From an uncultured Acidobacteriaceae bacterium (GTDB lineage: Bacteria > Acidobacteriota > Terriglobia > Terriglobales > Acidobacteriaceae), in NCBI GenBank assembly GCA_903849645.1, contig CAINJJ010000023.1, positions 62,001 through 126,000 of the forward strand: DNA of 64,000 nt, in the 5' to 3' direction. A model generated the notes under the pieces. It saw nothing but the letters and a program-made list of their open reading frames with translations. It had not been told where the DNA came from and ran no database searches. Position numbers and translations under genes: made by a program. Every line of letters begins with the position of its first letter. Within the stretch, counting starts at the first letter, position 1. Below are positions 1 through 8,393 of the stretch, one piece after another.

Positions 1-148
1 CGAGCCCCTCAAGAGCGTGGGCGAGTTCTCTGTGGCCGTCAAGCTGCACCGCGAAGTGACCGCCCATCTCAAGGTCAAGGTTCTCGCCGAAGCTACAGAA
101 GAGGCGCCCGCCGCCGAAGCTGTGGCTGAAGAAGCCCCGGCCGAGTAG
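1..148 (+). CDS. rplI: 50S ribosomal protein L9, C-terminal fragment
   Basis: The window opens inside a reading frame that starts in frame at base 2 and stops with TAG at 146-148. The 48 visible residues begin EPLKSVGEFSVAVKLHREV, which matches the end of the L9 C-terminal domain (LGEY-x-V-x-LH-x-EV pattern). L9 binds 23S rRNA at the base of the L1 stalk. After the domain there is an acidic, alanine-rich tail (AEEAPAAEAVAEEAPAE) that is longer than in many L9 proteins. The 5' part lies outside the window. A strong hairpin follows immediately, so this is probably the last gene of its operon. Confidence 0.9.
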   Translation, partial: EPLKSVGEFSVAVKLHREVTAHLKVKVLAEATEEAPAAEAVAEEAPAE

Positions 149-161
149 TTCCACCCCGGTC

Positions 162-197
162 GCGCGCCGCCCTCCGGCCTTCCGGAGGGCGGCGCGC
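162..197 (+). terminator. GC-rich hairpin downstream of rplI
   Basis: A perfect 16-bp inverted repeat (arms 162-177 and 182-197) encloses a 4-nt CCTT loop, starting 13 nt after the rplI stop. No T-tract follows, so it may act as a strong hairpin or 3'-end stabiliser rather than a classical intrinsic terminator. Confidence 0.65.
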
Positions 198-367
198 ACC
201 ATTCCCGTTCCGACCCCGCTCCCACGCTGGCAGAGAACCCCGTCCGCCCCTTGCGTTCCCCCGCAGGCAGGCAAGCCCCTTCATTTACACTGCTCCGTGG
301 AAGCCCTTCAGCTCCAAGCTGCCGCCAGCTCACCGGCAACCGGCCCCATCCCCGGAGGAAATCCCTT

Positions 368-2575
368 TTGTCCCGTCCAGCCGCCTTCCTGCTCTCAGCC
401 CTCGTTCTTTCCCTGGCCTCCGCCCCCCTCCCCGCCCAGAGCGCCAAGTCGCCCCTGACCGTGGAGAAGATCTTTGCCAACGGCCCCCTCATCGGCCGCC
501 CCCCCAGCGGACTCACCTGGTCTCCCGACGGCAAGCACCTCACGTACCTGGACGGCGGCGAACTGGTCGACCTCGACCCCGCCACCGGCAAGGCCCACGT
601 GCTGGTGAGCCGCGCCAAGCTGGCCTCGCTTGCCGGCGCTGCGGCCTCTGAGACCGACCGCGACCATCGCGACCGCTACAACATGGCCAACTACCTCTGG
701 GCGCCCGACGCCGCCCATCTCATGTTTGACTCCAACGGCCGCCTCTGGCTCTACGACCTCCACAACGGCACCGGCGTCGAAATCGGCTTCACCGGCACCG
801 CCTCCGGCGACGACCCCAAGTTCTCCCCCAACGGCCAGGCCATCTCCTTCATCCGCGACCATGGCCTCGCCGTCATCCGCCTCGGCTCCCCCGGCACCCC
901 CACCGTCCAGGTGGCCCCCGCGCCCGGCCCCGCCATCCTCAACGGCCAGGTCGACTGGGTTTATGAAGAAGAGCTGGAGACCCGCAGCAACTATTTCTGG
1001 TCTCCGGACTCCAAATCCCTCGCCTACCTCCAGATGAACGAGGCCGCGGTTCCCGAGTACCCCATCACCGACTGGATTCCCACCCACGCCAAGGTGGACT
1101 CCCAGCGCTATCCCCAGCCCGGCGACTTCAACCCCAGCGTCCGCGTTGGGGTCGTCAGCCTTAACGGCGGCAAAACCGTCTGGGTCAAGCTGCCCATCAA
1201 GGATGGCCAGGACTACATCCCCCGCTTCGGCTGGGTCGACCGCAAGACACTCTGGGTGGAGACCCTCACGCGCGACCACCAGCATCGCAATCTCTACTTT
1301 GCCGACGCCGCCAGCGGCCAGGCCCACTCCGTCCTTCAGCTTGCCGACGACAAGTTCATCGATGACGGCTACGATGTCTCCGTCGGCCAGGGCTCCATCG
1401 TGCTCGCCGACTGGGCCGACGGCCACAACCATCTCTATCTCTACAGCTACGACGAAAGGGACCCCGCCGCCACCACCGCCAAACTCGAGCGCCAGCTCAC
1501 CCAGGGCGACTTCGAGGTCGGTGAAGTGCTGCGCGTCGACCACGCTCAAAAACTCGTCGACTACGCCTCCACAGAGGGCAACCCGCTCGAGCAGCAGCTA
1601 TGGCAGGTCAGCTTCGCGGGCGAGCGCAGGCAGTTGACCCAGGGCGCCGGCTTCCACACCGGCAACTTCGCCCCCCAGGGCGGCGGGTTCGTCGACCGGG
1701 AATCAGCCACTCTGGCCCCGCCCACCCTGCGGCTCTGCGCGGAAGCCGGCCAGTGCAACGTCTTCTGGTCCACCAAGGCCATGGAGAGCTACGCCCTGCG
1801 CGCCCCGCAGCGGCTCGAGGTCAAGGCCCAGGACGGCTCCACCCTCTACGCCACGCTGCTGCTGCCCGAGGGCAAAGACCCGGCCTCCGTGCCCCTCATC
1901 GTCAACCCCTACGGCGGCCCCGGCCCCCAGACGGTCGCCAACCGCTGGGGCGACGCCCTGCTCTTTGACCAGGTCCTCGCCGGGCATGGCTTTGCGGTCC
2001 TGCACGCCGACAACCGCGGCACCGGCATGAGAGGCCGCGCCTTTGCCCAGGCCGCGTATCACAACTTCGGCCCCATCCAGCTTGAAGACCAGCTCGCCGT
2101 CGTCGACGCCGCCCTCGCCGCCTATCCGCAGCTCGACCCCAAGCGCCTCGGCTGGTGGGGATGGAGCTGGGGCGGCACCTTCACCCTCTACGCCCTCTCC
2201 CACTCCGACCGCTTCCGCGCCGGGGTCTCCGTCGCCCCCGTCACAGACTGGCGCAACTACGACTCCATCTACACTGAGCGCTACATGAGCCAGCCCGGCG
2301 ACTTCCCCCAGGGCTACAAGGACTTCTCCGTCGTCAACTCAGCGGCAAAACTCAAGGGCCGCCTGCTCCTGGTCCACGGCACCGGCGACGACAATGTCCA
2401 CATCGAAAACTCCGTCCAGTACATCCAGAAGCTCATCGAGGCCCAGATCCCCTACGACCTCCAGATCTATCCCCGCAAAACCCACTCCATCGCCGGCCCC
2501 GACGTCCGCACCCACCTCTACAACCGCATTTTGAGCCACTTCGAGCAGTACCTCAAGCCCGCGCCCGCCCAATAA
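368..2575 (+). CDS. Secreted dipeptidyl-peptidase IV-like serine peptidase (S9B)
   Basis: Prolyl-oligopeptidase family exopeptidase, expected to remove N-terminal dipeptides outside the cytoplasm. I chose the TTG at 368 because a GGAGG lies about 9 nt upstream and it gives a clean signal peptide (LSRPAAFLLSALVLSLASAPLPAQSA); an in-frame ATG at 251 would add 39 proline/arginine-rich residues. From the TTG the protein has 735 residues. Visible features are the N-terminal beta-propeller with the DPP-IV double-glutamate motif DWVYEEE, and the C-terminal alpha/beta-hydrolase domain with DNRGT, nucleophile Ser600 in GWSWGG, the Asp in HGTGDDNVH and the His in KTHSI. All catalytic elements are intact. 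Monocistronic in appearance. A second S9 enzyme lies at 14.4-16.6 kb. Confidence 0.88.
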   Translation: MSRPAAFLLSALVLSLASAPLPAQSAKSPLTVEKIFANGPLIGRPPSGLTWSPDGKHLTYLDGGELVDLDPATGKAHVLVSRAKLASLAGAAASETDRDHRDRYNMANYLWAPDAAHLMFDSNGRLWLYDLHNGTGVEIGFTGTASGDDPKFSPNGQAISFIRDHGLAVIRLGSPGTPTVQVAPAPGPAILNGQVDWVYEEELETRSNYFWSPDSKSLAYLQMNEAAVPEYPITDWIPTHAKVDSQRYPQPGDFNPSVRVGVVSLNGGKTVWVKLPIKDGQDYIPRFGWVDRKTLWVETLTRDHQHRNLYFADAASGQAHSVLQLADDKFIDDGYDVSVGQGSIVLADWADGHNHLYLYSYDERDPAATTAKLERQLTQGDFEVGEVLRVDHAQKLVDYASTEGNPLEQQLWQVSFAGERRQLTQGAGFHTGNFAPQGGGFVDRESATLAPPTLRLCAEAGQCNVFWSTKAMESYALRAPQRLEVKAQDGSTLYATLLLPEGKDPASVPLIVNPYGGPGPQTVANRWGDALLFDQVLAGHGFAVLHADNRGTGMRGRAFAQAAYHNFGPIQLEDQLAVVDAALAAYPQLDPKRLGWWGWSWGGTFTLYALSHSDRFRAGVSVAPVTDWRNYDSIYTERYMSQPGDFPQGYKDFSVVNSAAKLKGRLLLVHGTGDDNVHIENSVQYIQKLIEAQIPYDLQIYPRKTHSIAGPDVRTHLYNRILSHFEQYLKPAPAQ

Positions 2576-2664
2576 ATGCCGGGTGCCGGGTGCCCCATAT
2601 CTGGATTCTCAGACCTGGGCACCCTCGACCCTCCGTGCGCCGCGCTTGAGTCGGTCTTGCAGCC

Positions 2665-2709
2665 GGTTGCCCCTGGTCCCTCGCCTTTGGGGACCTGGGA
2701 AGCCTCAAC
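2665..2709 (+). repeat. Dispersed hairpin repeat, copy A
   Basis: Core GGTCCCTCGC-NN-TTGGGGACCTGGGAAGCC shared with copies at 7701-7744 (same strand) and 27342-27382 (opposite strand). The ends of the core pair (GGTCCC with GGGACC). Lies just after the S9B peptidase gene. Confidence 0.7.
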
Positions 2710-2727
2710 ACTCAACAGCAACACCCC

Positions 2728-4128
2728 TCACGACAGCTTCGGGTCTTTTTCCATGACTGCTTCCGCCGGGTACCTGGTGATGCTTTCCACCTTGGTCTGG
2801 TTGTCGGGGTCGCCGTTCCCGCTCGACGCCCAGGCCGTGCGCAGGTGCTTGTCCACCTCCTGCACCGCCGCGTTGAACTGGCTCGTGATTGTGGCTGCCC
2901 CCGGATCGCCATAGCGGTGCTTCAACTCGTCCTGCGACAGCAGCAGTTGCGGGGCCATGGCGGGGTGCCGGAACAACGTGAATCCATTGGCCCGGTTCGG
3001 GCCATGATGGATGCGCAGCAGCGGGATGTAGCCCACAAAGCACTCCTTGGGAATGCCGCGCACTCCGCGCTCGGGAAACTTCGCCGCTCCCTTGGAGCCC
3101 GCCCAGGCCGTGGTGTCAATCACCACGCCGCTGTTGAGGGCCATCATGTAGGCATACGTCACCGTCGCCACGCGAATCCTGTCGCCCCCCGGATTCAGGT
3201 TCACCCGCGCCAGCTTGCCCGCGTGCGCGATCAATTCCTCGTTCTTCCACTCGCTGGGCGGCGTCATCGTGTAGCCGTCCTGCAGCTTCCACGAGTAGGC
3301 CTTTTTTTCGTCCAGCGTGGGAAACGCGCACACCGTGCGAAAATCCAGCCCCACGCTCACCACTGTGTAGTAGTCGTTGTCGATGTTGGCATTCTCCCGC
3401 AGCCATAACTTCGACCGGATCTCATCCTCCGAATACGGATGCCACGCGCTGTTCAGATGAAACTTGTCGGCATTTTCTTTCACCTGGATGTGGCAGGTGC
3501 AGGTTTGTCCGTCGATGTACACCTCCTTGGGACGCGCGTCGCTGCGCCAGAAGATCTCCACCGGCCCCGGAATTCCCTGCTGCGCCCCGATGTAGCGGAC
3601 AAACTTGCTCTCCAGCATGGCGTTCGAGAGCGAGGCGCTGTCCGGATCAACCTGGTTGATCTTCACCGCCTTGAAGCCCAGCAGCATGATCTGCTTCAGG
3701 GCGCCGCGCCACACATCGGCGCCGGTGCCCGAGGAAAAGGTATAGTCTGCCTGCCCCTTCGCCGGTTCCAGACCCGCCTTCAGCCGCAGTTGGTTCCCCT
3801 GCTTTTCAAAGAGAAGCTTGAAGGGTTCCGTCAGGCTGTCAATACTTCCGCTGGCGACCGCTTCGGTCATGAAGTACTTGAAGTAATAGATGGGGCTGTA
3901 GTCTTCGTAAGTGAGCCACGCCGGCGCAGCCCCGCCCAATTGCTGCTTCATTACATCGAATGCCTCGGTCACGAAGAGAGCTTTGTCGCCCGCGGTGATC
4001 TGACCGAGAGCTTGCTGCTTTAACAGATCCTGCTTCTGCTTGTAGGTGAGTGGAGCCGGGCCGGAGCCAATCTTGGGAGCCGAAGGCATACCGGAAGGAT
4101 CGGGAGGAACAAGGGGAGGACTGGACAT
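2728..4128 (-). CDS. Unrecognised protein, weak ADP-ribosyltransferase-like motifs
   Basis: I do not recognise this gene by overall homology. The start used gives MSSPPLVPPD and 466 residues; in-frame ATGs at 4137 and 4155 are alternatives and none has a good ribosome binding site. There is no signal peptide or membrane segment. Residues 1-30 are proline-rich and probably disordered. In the middle, FWRSDARP (about 193-200), VVSVGLDF (about 256-263) and FPERGVRGIPKECFVGY (about 351-367) occur in the order and spacing of the R / S-T-S / E elements of pertussis-toxin-like ADP-ribosyltransferases, which usually show Y-R-x-D-x-R-x-P, an S-T/S strand and a late E before I-x-G. This is a by-eye resemblance only. 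It stands alone between a peptidase gene and the crp-like gene. Confidence 0.6.
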   Translation of the reverse strand: MSSPPLVPPDPSGMPSAPKIGSGPAPLTYKQKQDLLKQQALGQITAGDKALFVTEAFDVMKQQLGGAAPAWLTYEDYSPIYYFKYFMTEAVASGSIDSLTEPFKLLFEKQGNQLRLKAGLEPAKGQADYTFSSGTGADVWRGALKQIMLLGFKAVKINQVDPDSASLSNAMLESKFVRYIGAQQGIPGPVEIFWRSDARPKEVYIDGQTCTCHIQVKENADKFHLNSAWHPYSEDEIRSKLWLRENANIDNDYYTVVSVGLDFRTVCAFPTLDEKKAYSWKLQDGYTMTPPSEWKNEELIAHAGKLARVNLNPGGDRIRVATVTYAYMMALNSGVVIDTTAWAGSKGAAKFPERGVRGIPKECFVGYIPLLRIHHGPNRANGFTLFRHPAMAPQLLLSQDELKHRYGDPGAATITSQFNAAVQEVDKHLRTAWASSGNGDPDNQTKVESITRYPAEAVMEKDPKLS

Positions 4129-4323
4129 GCGCCGCATAATAGCAAAAATCCGCACGCCAATCTACCAAGAGCCGCAACCAGCTTCGGGAACTTCGGGAAC
4201 TCCGGCGCCCCACTCCATGAGTTACCGCCTGGCCCGCCGTCAGCGCCTCAGCCACTCGCCCTCAACCCGCCGCGCCTTCCGTAGAAACCATTCGCAGCGG
4301 AGCAATTAGTCCATCCTCATGCG

Positions 4324-5028
4324 CTATGCGGGGGCACTCAGCAGAGCGCTCAATCCATCCCTGTCTTTCACCACAATCTGACGTGCTTCCACATCGAGCA
4401 AGCCCTCGGCCTGCAGCCGCATCAGGTTGCGCGACACCAGTTCACGGACGGTGCCCAACTGGCTTGCCAGCTCCTGGTGGGTCGTTGGAAGCTGGAACTC
4501 GATTCCTCGCGGAGTCTTCGCGCCGTGGGTGTCGGCCAGCCGCAAGAGCACCGTGATCAGCCGCTGGCGAATGGTGGTGAACGACAGTTCCTCGATGATG
4601 CCTACCAGCCTGCGCAGGCGCGCGCCCACGATGGCCAGCATCTTGAGCGCAACCTCGGGATGCTCCAGGCAGAAGGCCTGAAAGTCCTGGCGCGAGATGA
4701 ACGCGAGTTCCACCTCCTCGGCCGCCATTGCGGAAGCCGGGTAGCGACCGCCATCAAACACCGGCAGCTCCGCCACTGACTCGCCGGCATGATTCATCGC
4801 CAGCACCTGTTCTCGCCCGTTGACCGAAGTCTTGAAGATCCGGACCTTGCCCCGCGCAACAATGTACAGCCCGTGGCACGGATCATCCTCGGAGAACAGC
4901 AACTCGCCGGTCTTGAAGCGGCGCAGCACCGTCCGCCCCGCAAGGGATTGAATCTCGGCCCGCGACAGGCTTGCAAGCAGCGCGGTCTTTTCCAGAATGT
5001 CAGCCAGTTCGATGCGCCCTGCACTCAT
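4324..5028 (-). CDS. Crp/Fnr family transcriptional regulator
   Basis: Cyclic-nucleotide-binding-fold regulator with a C-terminal winged helix-turn-helix. From the ATG at 5028 (MSAGRIELADILEK) it has 234 residues; an upstream ATG at 5217 would overlap the ric promoter and start codon, so I reject it. The N-terminal jelly roll contains GELLFSEDDPCHGLYIVARG. The HTH is around TTHQELASQLGTVRELVSRN near the C-terminus. Only two cysteines are present and none forms an N-terminal Fnr-type iron-sulfur motif, which fits a DNR/HcpR-like (haem or other) NO sensor better than an oxygen-sensing Fnr. It is divergent from ric, and matching palindromes stand before ric and hcp, so it is the likely regulator of both. 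The effector is unknown. Confidence 0.85.
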   Translation of the reverse strand: MSAGRIELADILEKTALLASLSRAEIQSLAGRTVLRRFKTGELLFSEDDPCHGLYIVARGKVRIFKTSVNGREQVLAMNHAGESVAELPVFDGGRYPASAMAAEEVELAFISRQDFQAFCLEHPEVALKMLAIVGARLRRLVGIIEELSFTTIRQRLITVLLRLADTHGAKTPRGIEFQLPTTHQELASQLGTVRELVSRNLMRLQAEGLLDVEARQIVVKDRDGLSALLSAPA

Positions 5029-5078
5029 TTCAGGAGTGTAGCCCACCCCGTGACTGTCCGCTGAGCCGAAGCCTCCCA

Positions 5079-5118
5079 GTGACTTTAGTCGCTGCATCCT
5101 GCGCCGGCGCCCTCTAAC
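5079..5118 (+). promoter_or_regulatory. Palindromic operator and -10 box of ric
   Basis: GACTTTAGTC (5081-5090) is a near-perfect palindrome, followed 32 nt later (start to start) by a TCTAAC -10-like box (5113-5118). The same arrangement is found before hcp. Inferred activator site for the adjacent Crp/Fnr protein. Confidence 0.6.
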
Positions 5119-5137
5119 GTCGTGGCAGGAGAAAATC

Positions 5138-5869
5138 ATGATTACCCCCACCCAGACCGTTCGCGCCATCGCCATCGACCATCCATCGTCCATCCGCGTC
5201 TTTGAGAGCTTCGGCATCGACTACTGCTGCGGCGGCCGCAAGCCCCTTGCCGAGGCCTGCGCTGCCGCCAATCTCTCTGTCAATGAAGTGCTCGCAGCGC
5301 TGGATGCCGGCGCCGTCGTCGCTGAACCCTCCTCGATCGACTGGTCGCAGCTTCCCCTCGACCGCCTCGTCGCCCACATCGTCTCTACCCATCACGCCTA
5401 CGTAAAGCAGGAACTGCCCCGGCTCACCCTCCTTGCGCAAAAGGTGGTGAACCGCCACGGCGATACCCAGCCTCACCTGCCGGCCATGCAAAAGGCGCTC
5501 GCCCAACTCGACGACGAACTGACGCACCATCTCGCCAAGGAAGAGAACATCCTGTTCCCCTACATCTCCGCCCTTGAAGCGGCAATCGAATCCGGCGGCG
5601 CCCACCCGGATGCATGTTTTGGCAGTGTTGCCAGCCCCATTGCCATGATGACCGCCGAACACGACGCCGCAGGCCAACTCCTGGCCAGCCTGCGCAACCT
5701 CAGTGGCGGCTTCACCCCGCCCATCGGCGCCTGCCCCACTTATCTTGCCTACTATGCCGGCCTCCAGGAGTTTGAGCGCGACCTCCACCAGCACATCCAC
5801 CTGGAGAACAACATCCTCTTTCCCCGCGCCATCCTCATGGAGTCCTCCACCATGACGGCAACGGCCTGA
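5138..5869 (+). CDS. ric: Iron-sulfur cluster repair di-iron protein, RIC family (YtfE/ScdA/DnrN)
   Basis: Repairs iron-sulfur clusters damaged by nitric oxide or oxidants, acting in the cytoplasm. The 243-residue protein has the usual two parts: an N-terminal ScdA_N (DUF542) domain with the hallmark DYCCGG at about residues 28-33, and a C-terminal hemerythrin-like four-helix bundle whose iron-binding His/Glu residues are visible in STHHAYVKQE, THHLAKEENILF, MTAEHDA and HQHIHLENNILF. The length is normal for the family. The ATG at 5138 follows GGCAGGAG. It is separated from hcp by 110 bp and both carry the same operator-promoter layout, so they probably form one stress regulon with the divergent Crp/Fnr gene. 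Confidence 0.92.
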   Translation: MITPTQTVRAIAIDHPSSIRVFESFGIDYCCGGRKPLAEACAAANLSVNEVLAALDAGAVVAEPSSIDWSQLPLDRLVAHIVSTHHAYVKQELPRLTLLAQKVVNRHGDTQPHLPAMQKALAQLDDELTHHLAKEENILFPYISALEAAIESGGAHPDACFGSVASPIAMMTAEHDAAGQLLASLRNLSGGFTPPIGACPTYLAYYAGLQEFERDLHQHIHLENNILFPRAILMESSTMTATA

Positions 5870-5898
5870 GGCCGTCCCATTCTTCTCCGGGACCCGGT

Positions 5899-5937
5899 GA
5901 CTTAAGTCGCTTCGCCTCCCGGTGCTCCCCGTCTAAT
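5899..5937 (+). promoter_or_regulatory. Palindromic operator and -10 box of hcp
   Basis: GACTTAAGTC (5899-5908) is a perfect 10-bp palindrome, followed 33 nt later (start to start) by TCTAAT (5932-5937). It closely matches the site before ric, including flanking GTGACTT-A-GTCGCT and the C-rich spacer. Confidence 0.65.
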
Positions 5938-5979
5938 CTCACCTTGCAATCAAACTTCATATCCAGGAAGGAAACAGCC

Positions 5980-7626
5980 ATGTTCTGCTATCAATGCGAG
6001 CAAACCTCCAAGGGCGAGGGCTGCCAGACCATCGGCGTCTGCGGTAAAGACGAATCCACCGCCACGCTTCAGGATCTGCTCATCTACGCCGTCAAAGGCA
6101 TCTCCATGTATGCCCACCGCGCCCGTCTTCTCGGCGCAGCCGATCCTGAAATCGACGCCTTCACCATCCAGGCCATCTTCGCCACCCTGACCAACGTCAA
6201 CTTCGACCCCGAGCGCGTCGCAGGCCTCGTCCATCGCGCCGCCGCCATCCGCGACTCAGCGCGCGCCCTCTATTCAAAGGCCTGCCTCGCCGCCGGACAA
6301 ACCCCGGAAGCGCTCTCCGGCCCAGCGGCCTTCCAGCCCGCCGCCACCATGGACGCCCTGCAGGCGCAGGGGCGCGAGTCGCTGCTCCCCACGCGCATTC
6401 TCATTGAAGGCAAGGAGACTGCGAACCTCCGCGAACTGGTTCTCTATGGCATCAAGGGCGCGGCAGCCTATGCCGCCCACGCCCTCGCGCTCGGCGCCGG
6501 ATCGCCCGCCACCTTCGCCAAGATTCACGAAGTGATGAGCTTTCTCGCTGAGCCCAACCACCCGGCTGAAGACTATCTTGGTCAGGCTCTGGCCGTCGGT
6601 GAACTCAATTACAAGGTCATGCAATCGCTCGACCAGGCACACAACGAGACCTTCGGCGCCCCAGAGCCAACGCCAGTCCGTCTCGGCGCGCTTAAAGGCA
6701 AAGCCATCCTCGTCTCCGGCCACGACCTCCACGACCTGCACGCCCTGCTCCAGCAGACCCAGGGCCTCGGCATCAACATCTACACACACGGCGAGATGCT
6801 CCCCGCCCACGGGTATCCAAAGCTCAAGGCCTTCCCCCATCTGGCAGGCAACTACGGCGGACCCTGGGTTGATCAGGCTGGAGACTTCGAGCACTTTCCC
6901 GGCGCCATCCTCATGACCTCAAACTGCATCCAGGAGCCGCGCCTGGCCTACAAGAACCGCATCTTCACCTGCGGCCCTGTCGCATGGCCCGGCGTGCAGC
7001 ATCTTGACGCGCAGGACTTCGCCCCGGTCATCGCCGCGGCCCTCAAGGCCCCCGGCTTCGCGCAGGACGGCGACGATCAGCAGATCACCGTCGGCTTTGG
7101 CCACAAGGCCATCCTCAGCGTCGCTCCTCAGGTTGTTGAAGCGGTAAAGGCTGGCGCGCTGCGCCGCTTCTTTGTCGTCGGCGGCTGCGATGGAGCCCGT
7201 TCCGGCCGCAGTTATTACACCGAACTCGCCGAACAGATCCCGCAGGACTGCGTCATCCTTACCCTGGGATGCGGCAAGTTCCGGTTCAACAAGATGGAGC
7301 TAGGCACCCTGGGCGGCTTGCCGCGCCTGCTCGACTGCGGGCAGTGCAACGACACCTACTCGGCCATTCAGGTTGCCCTGGCGCTCGCCTCGGTCTTCGA
7401 GTGCGGAGTCAACGACCTGCCCCTCTCCATCATCCTCAGTTGGTACGAGCAGAAAGCCGTCGCCGTCCTCCTCACCCTGCTCTTCCTCGGCGTCAAGAAC
7501 ATCCGCATCGGACCTACGCTGCCCGCCTTCATCTCTCCCGGCGTTCTCGAAATCCTCCAAGAGAAATTCAACCTCATGCCCATCTCAACCGCGGATGAGG
7601 ATCTGGCCGCCATCTTCGCCGCGTAG
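5980..7626 (+). CDS. hcp: Hydroxylamine reductase / hybrid-cluster protein
   Basis: Hybrid-cluster protein that reduces NO or hydroxylamine under nitrosative stress. The start is ATG 5980 (MFCYQCEQT) after AGGAAGGA; the longer frame from 5944 is not supported. The protein has 548 residues, the family length. N-terminal cysteines C3, C6, C15 and C21 follow CX2CX8CX5C, the spacing of the [4Fe-4S] type found in Desulfovibrio rather than the [2Fe-2S] enterobacterial type. Later hybrid-cluster ligand regions are visible (TCGPVAWPG, VGGCDGARSGRSYY, TLGCGKFRFNK, LLDCGQCNDTY). No reductase gene (hcr) is next to it, so its electron donor is elsewhere. Probably coregulated with ric. Confidence 0.95.
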   Translation: MFCYQCEQTSKGEGCQTIGVCGKDESTATLQDLLIYAVKGISMYAHRARLLGAADPEIDAFTIQAIFATLTNVNFDPERVAGLVHRAAAIRDSARALYSKACLAAGQTPEALSGPAAFQPAATMDALQAQGRESLLPTRILIEGKETANLRELVLYGIKGAAAYAAHALALGAGSPATFAKIHEVMSFLAEPNHPAEDYLGQALAVGELNYKVMQSLDQAHNETFGAPEPTPVRLGALKGKAILVSGHDLHDLHALLQQTQGLGINIYTHGEMLPAHGYPKLKAFPHLAGNYGGPWVDQAGDFEHFPGAILMTSNCIQEPRLAYKNRIFTCGPVAWPGVQHLDAQDFAPVIAAALKAPGFAQDGDDQQITVGFGHKAILSVAPQVVEAVKAGALRRFFVVGGCDGARSGRSYYTELAEQIPQDCVILTLGCGKFRFNKMELGTLGGLPRLLDCGQCNDTYSAIQVALALASVFECGVNDLPLSIILSWYEQKAVAVLLTLLFLGVKNIRIGPTLPAFISPGVLEILQEKFNLMPISTADEDLAAIFAA

Positions 7627-7700
7627 AGCATCTTCCCTATTCCTGTGAAATGGCTTTGTAAGGCGCCACTTTAGCCGTGTCACGCAACTCTAGCCTGGCC

Positions 7701-7744
7701 GGGCGCCCAGGTCCCTCGCGGTTGGGGACCTGGGAAGCCGCAAC
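7701..7744 (+). repeat. Dispersed hairpin repeat, copy B
   Basis: Same family as 2665-2709. This copy has a perfect 9-bp stem, CCAGGTCCC (7707-7715) with GGGACCTGG (7725-7733), and a 9-nt loop. It lies downstream of hcp and may also help end that transcript. Confidence 0.7.
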
Positions 7745-7847
7745 CCTCACCCAACCAACGCAAGATACAGCCAGGCGCCCCATCTGGGCGCCCTCCTGCC
7801 GTGTCCCTGTTGCTCCAGAGGGGACGAATCGCCCTGTTTCCGTGCGG

Positions 7848-8276
7848 CTAGACCGCTGCCCCACACGCGGAGCAGAACCGCGCCCCCGCCATGTTCGTCT
7901 GCCCGCAGCGCGCGCAGGCCGTCAAAGTTCCCGGTTGCGCCGCCTGGGGCACATTGACCGTCACCTGCATTGGCTGGCCCCAGCCCGGCATGGCTATGCC
8001 CAGCATGGCAGCAATCCCCGCCGCCTGAATGGCGTTGAACTCCCGCACCCGCCCCGGCATGAAGAAGCACTCAATGAAGCCCAGCACCCACGGAATCGGC
8101 GTCCAACTCAGGCAGATGTAGAGAATCCCCAGCCCGGTCCGGCGCAGATAAAACTGGTGAATGCCAAAACCGCCCAGAAACAGCGCCAGCAGAATGCCCA
8201 CCACCTCATCGCGGCGCACTGACTCATACTGCTGGTAAAAGATCGCTTGCTGATTGGGATAGGTTTGGCTGGCCAT
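7848..8276 (-). CDS. TM2-domain membrane protein with C-terminal zinc ribbon
   Basis: Small membrane protein of 142 residues, function unknown. The ATG at 8276 (MASQTYPNQQ) follows a good AAGGAGA site. Residues about 24-75 form a TM2 domain: a short N-terminal basic stretch, then two hydrophobic helices around a glycine turn (LALFLGGFGIHQFYL and GILYICLSWTPIPWVLGF). The C-terminus carries a zinc ribbon with two CxxC knuckles, CARCGQ and CSACG. TM2 proteins with a zinc ribbon usually have the ribbon at the N-terminus; here it is C-terminal. Much longer same-frame readings upstream lie antisense to the aldo/keto reductase and are spurious. Confidence 0.82.
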   Translation of the reverse strand: MASQTYPNQQAIFYQQYESVRRDEVVGILLALFLGGFGIHQFYLRRTGLGILYICLSWTPIPWVLGFIECFFMPGRVREFNAIQAAGIAAMLGIAMPGWGQPMQVTVNVPQAAQPGTLTACARCGQTNMAGARFCSACGAAV

Positions 8277-8393
8277 GGCTGCTTCTCCTTGCACTCGGTT
8301 GAACATACGCAGCCGCCCCCCACCCGGTTCCCAGCCCGGTTCCCAATCCGGCCGCGGCGCGTCCTCCGCCCATGGCGTAGCATCAAAGGCAAG

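Noticed and set aside
395-1549. A 384-residue minus-strand open frame opposite the first S9 peptidase
   Set aside because: Shadow of the DPP-IV-like gene; low-complexity Gly/Val/Glu composition and no ribosome binding site.
5028-5217. Longer start for the Crp/Fnr regulator
   Set aside because: It would extend through the ric promoter and past the ric start codon, and adds no conserved sequence.
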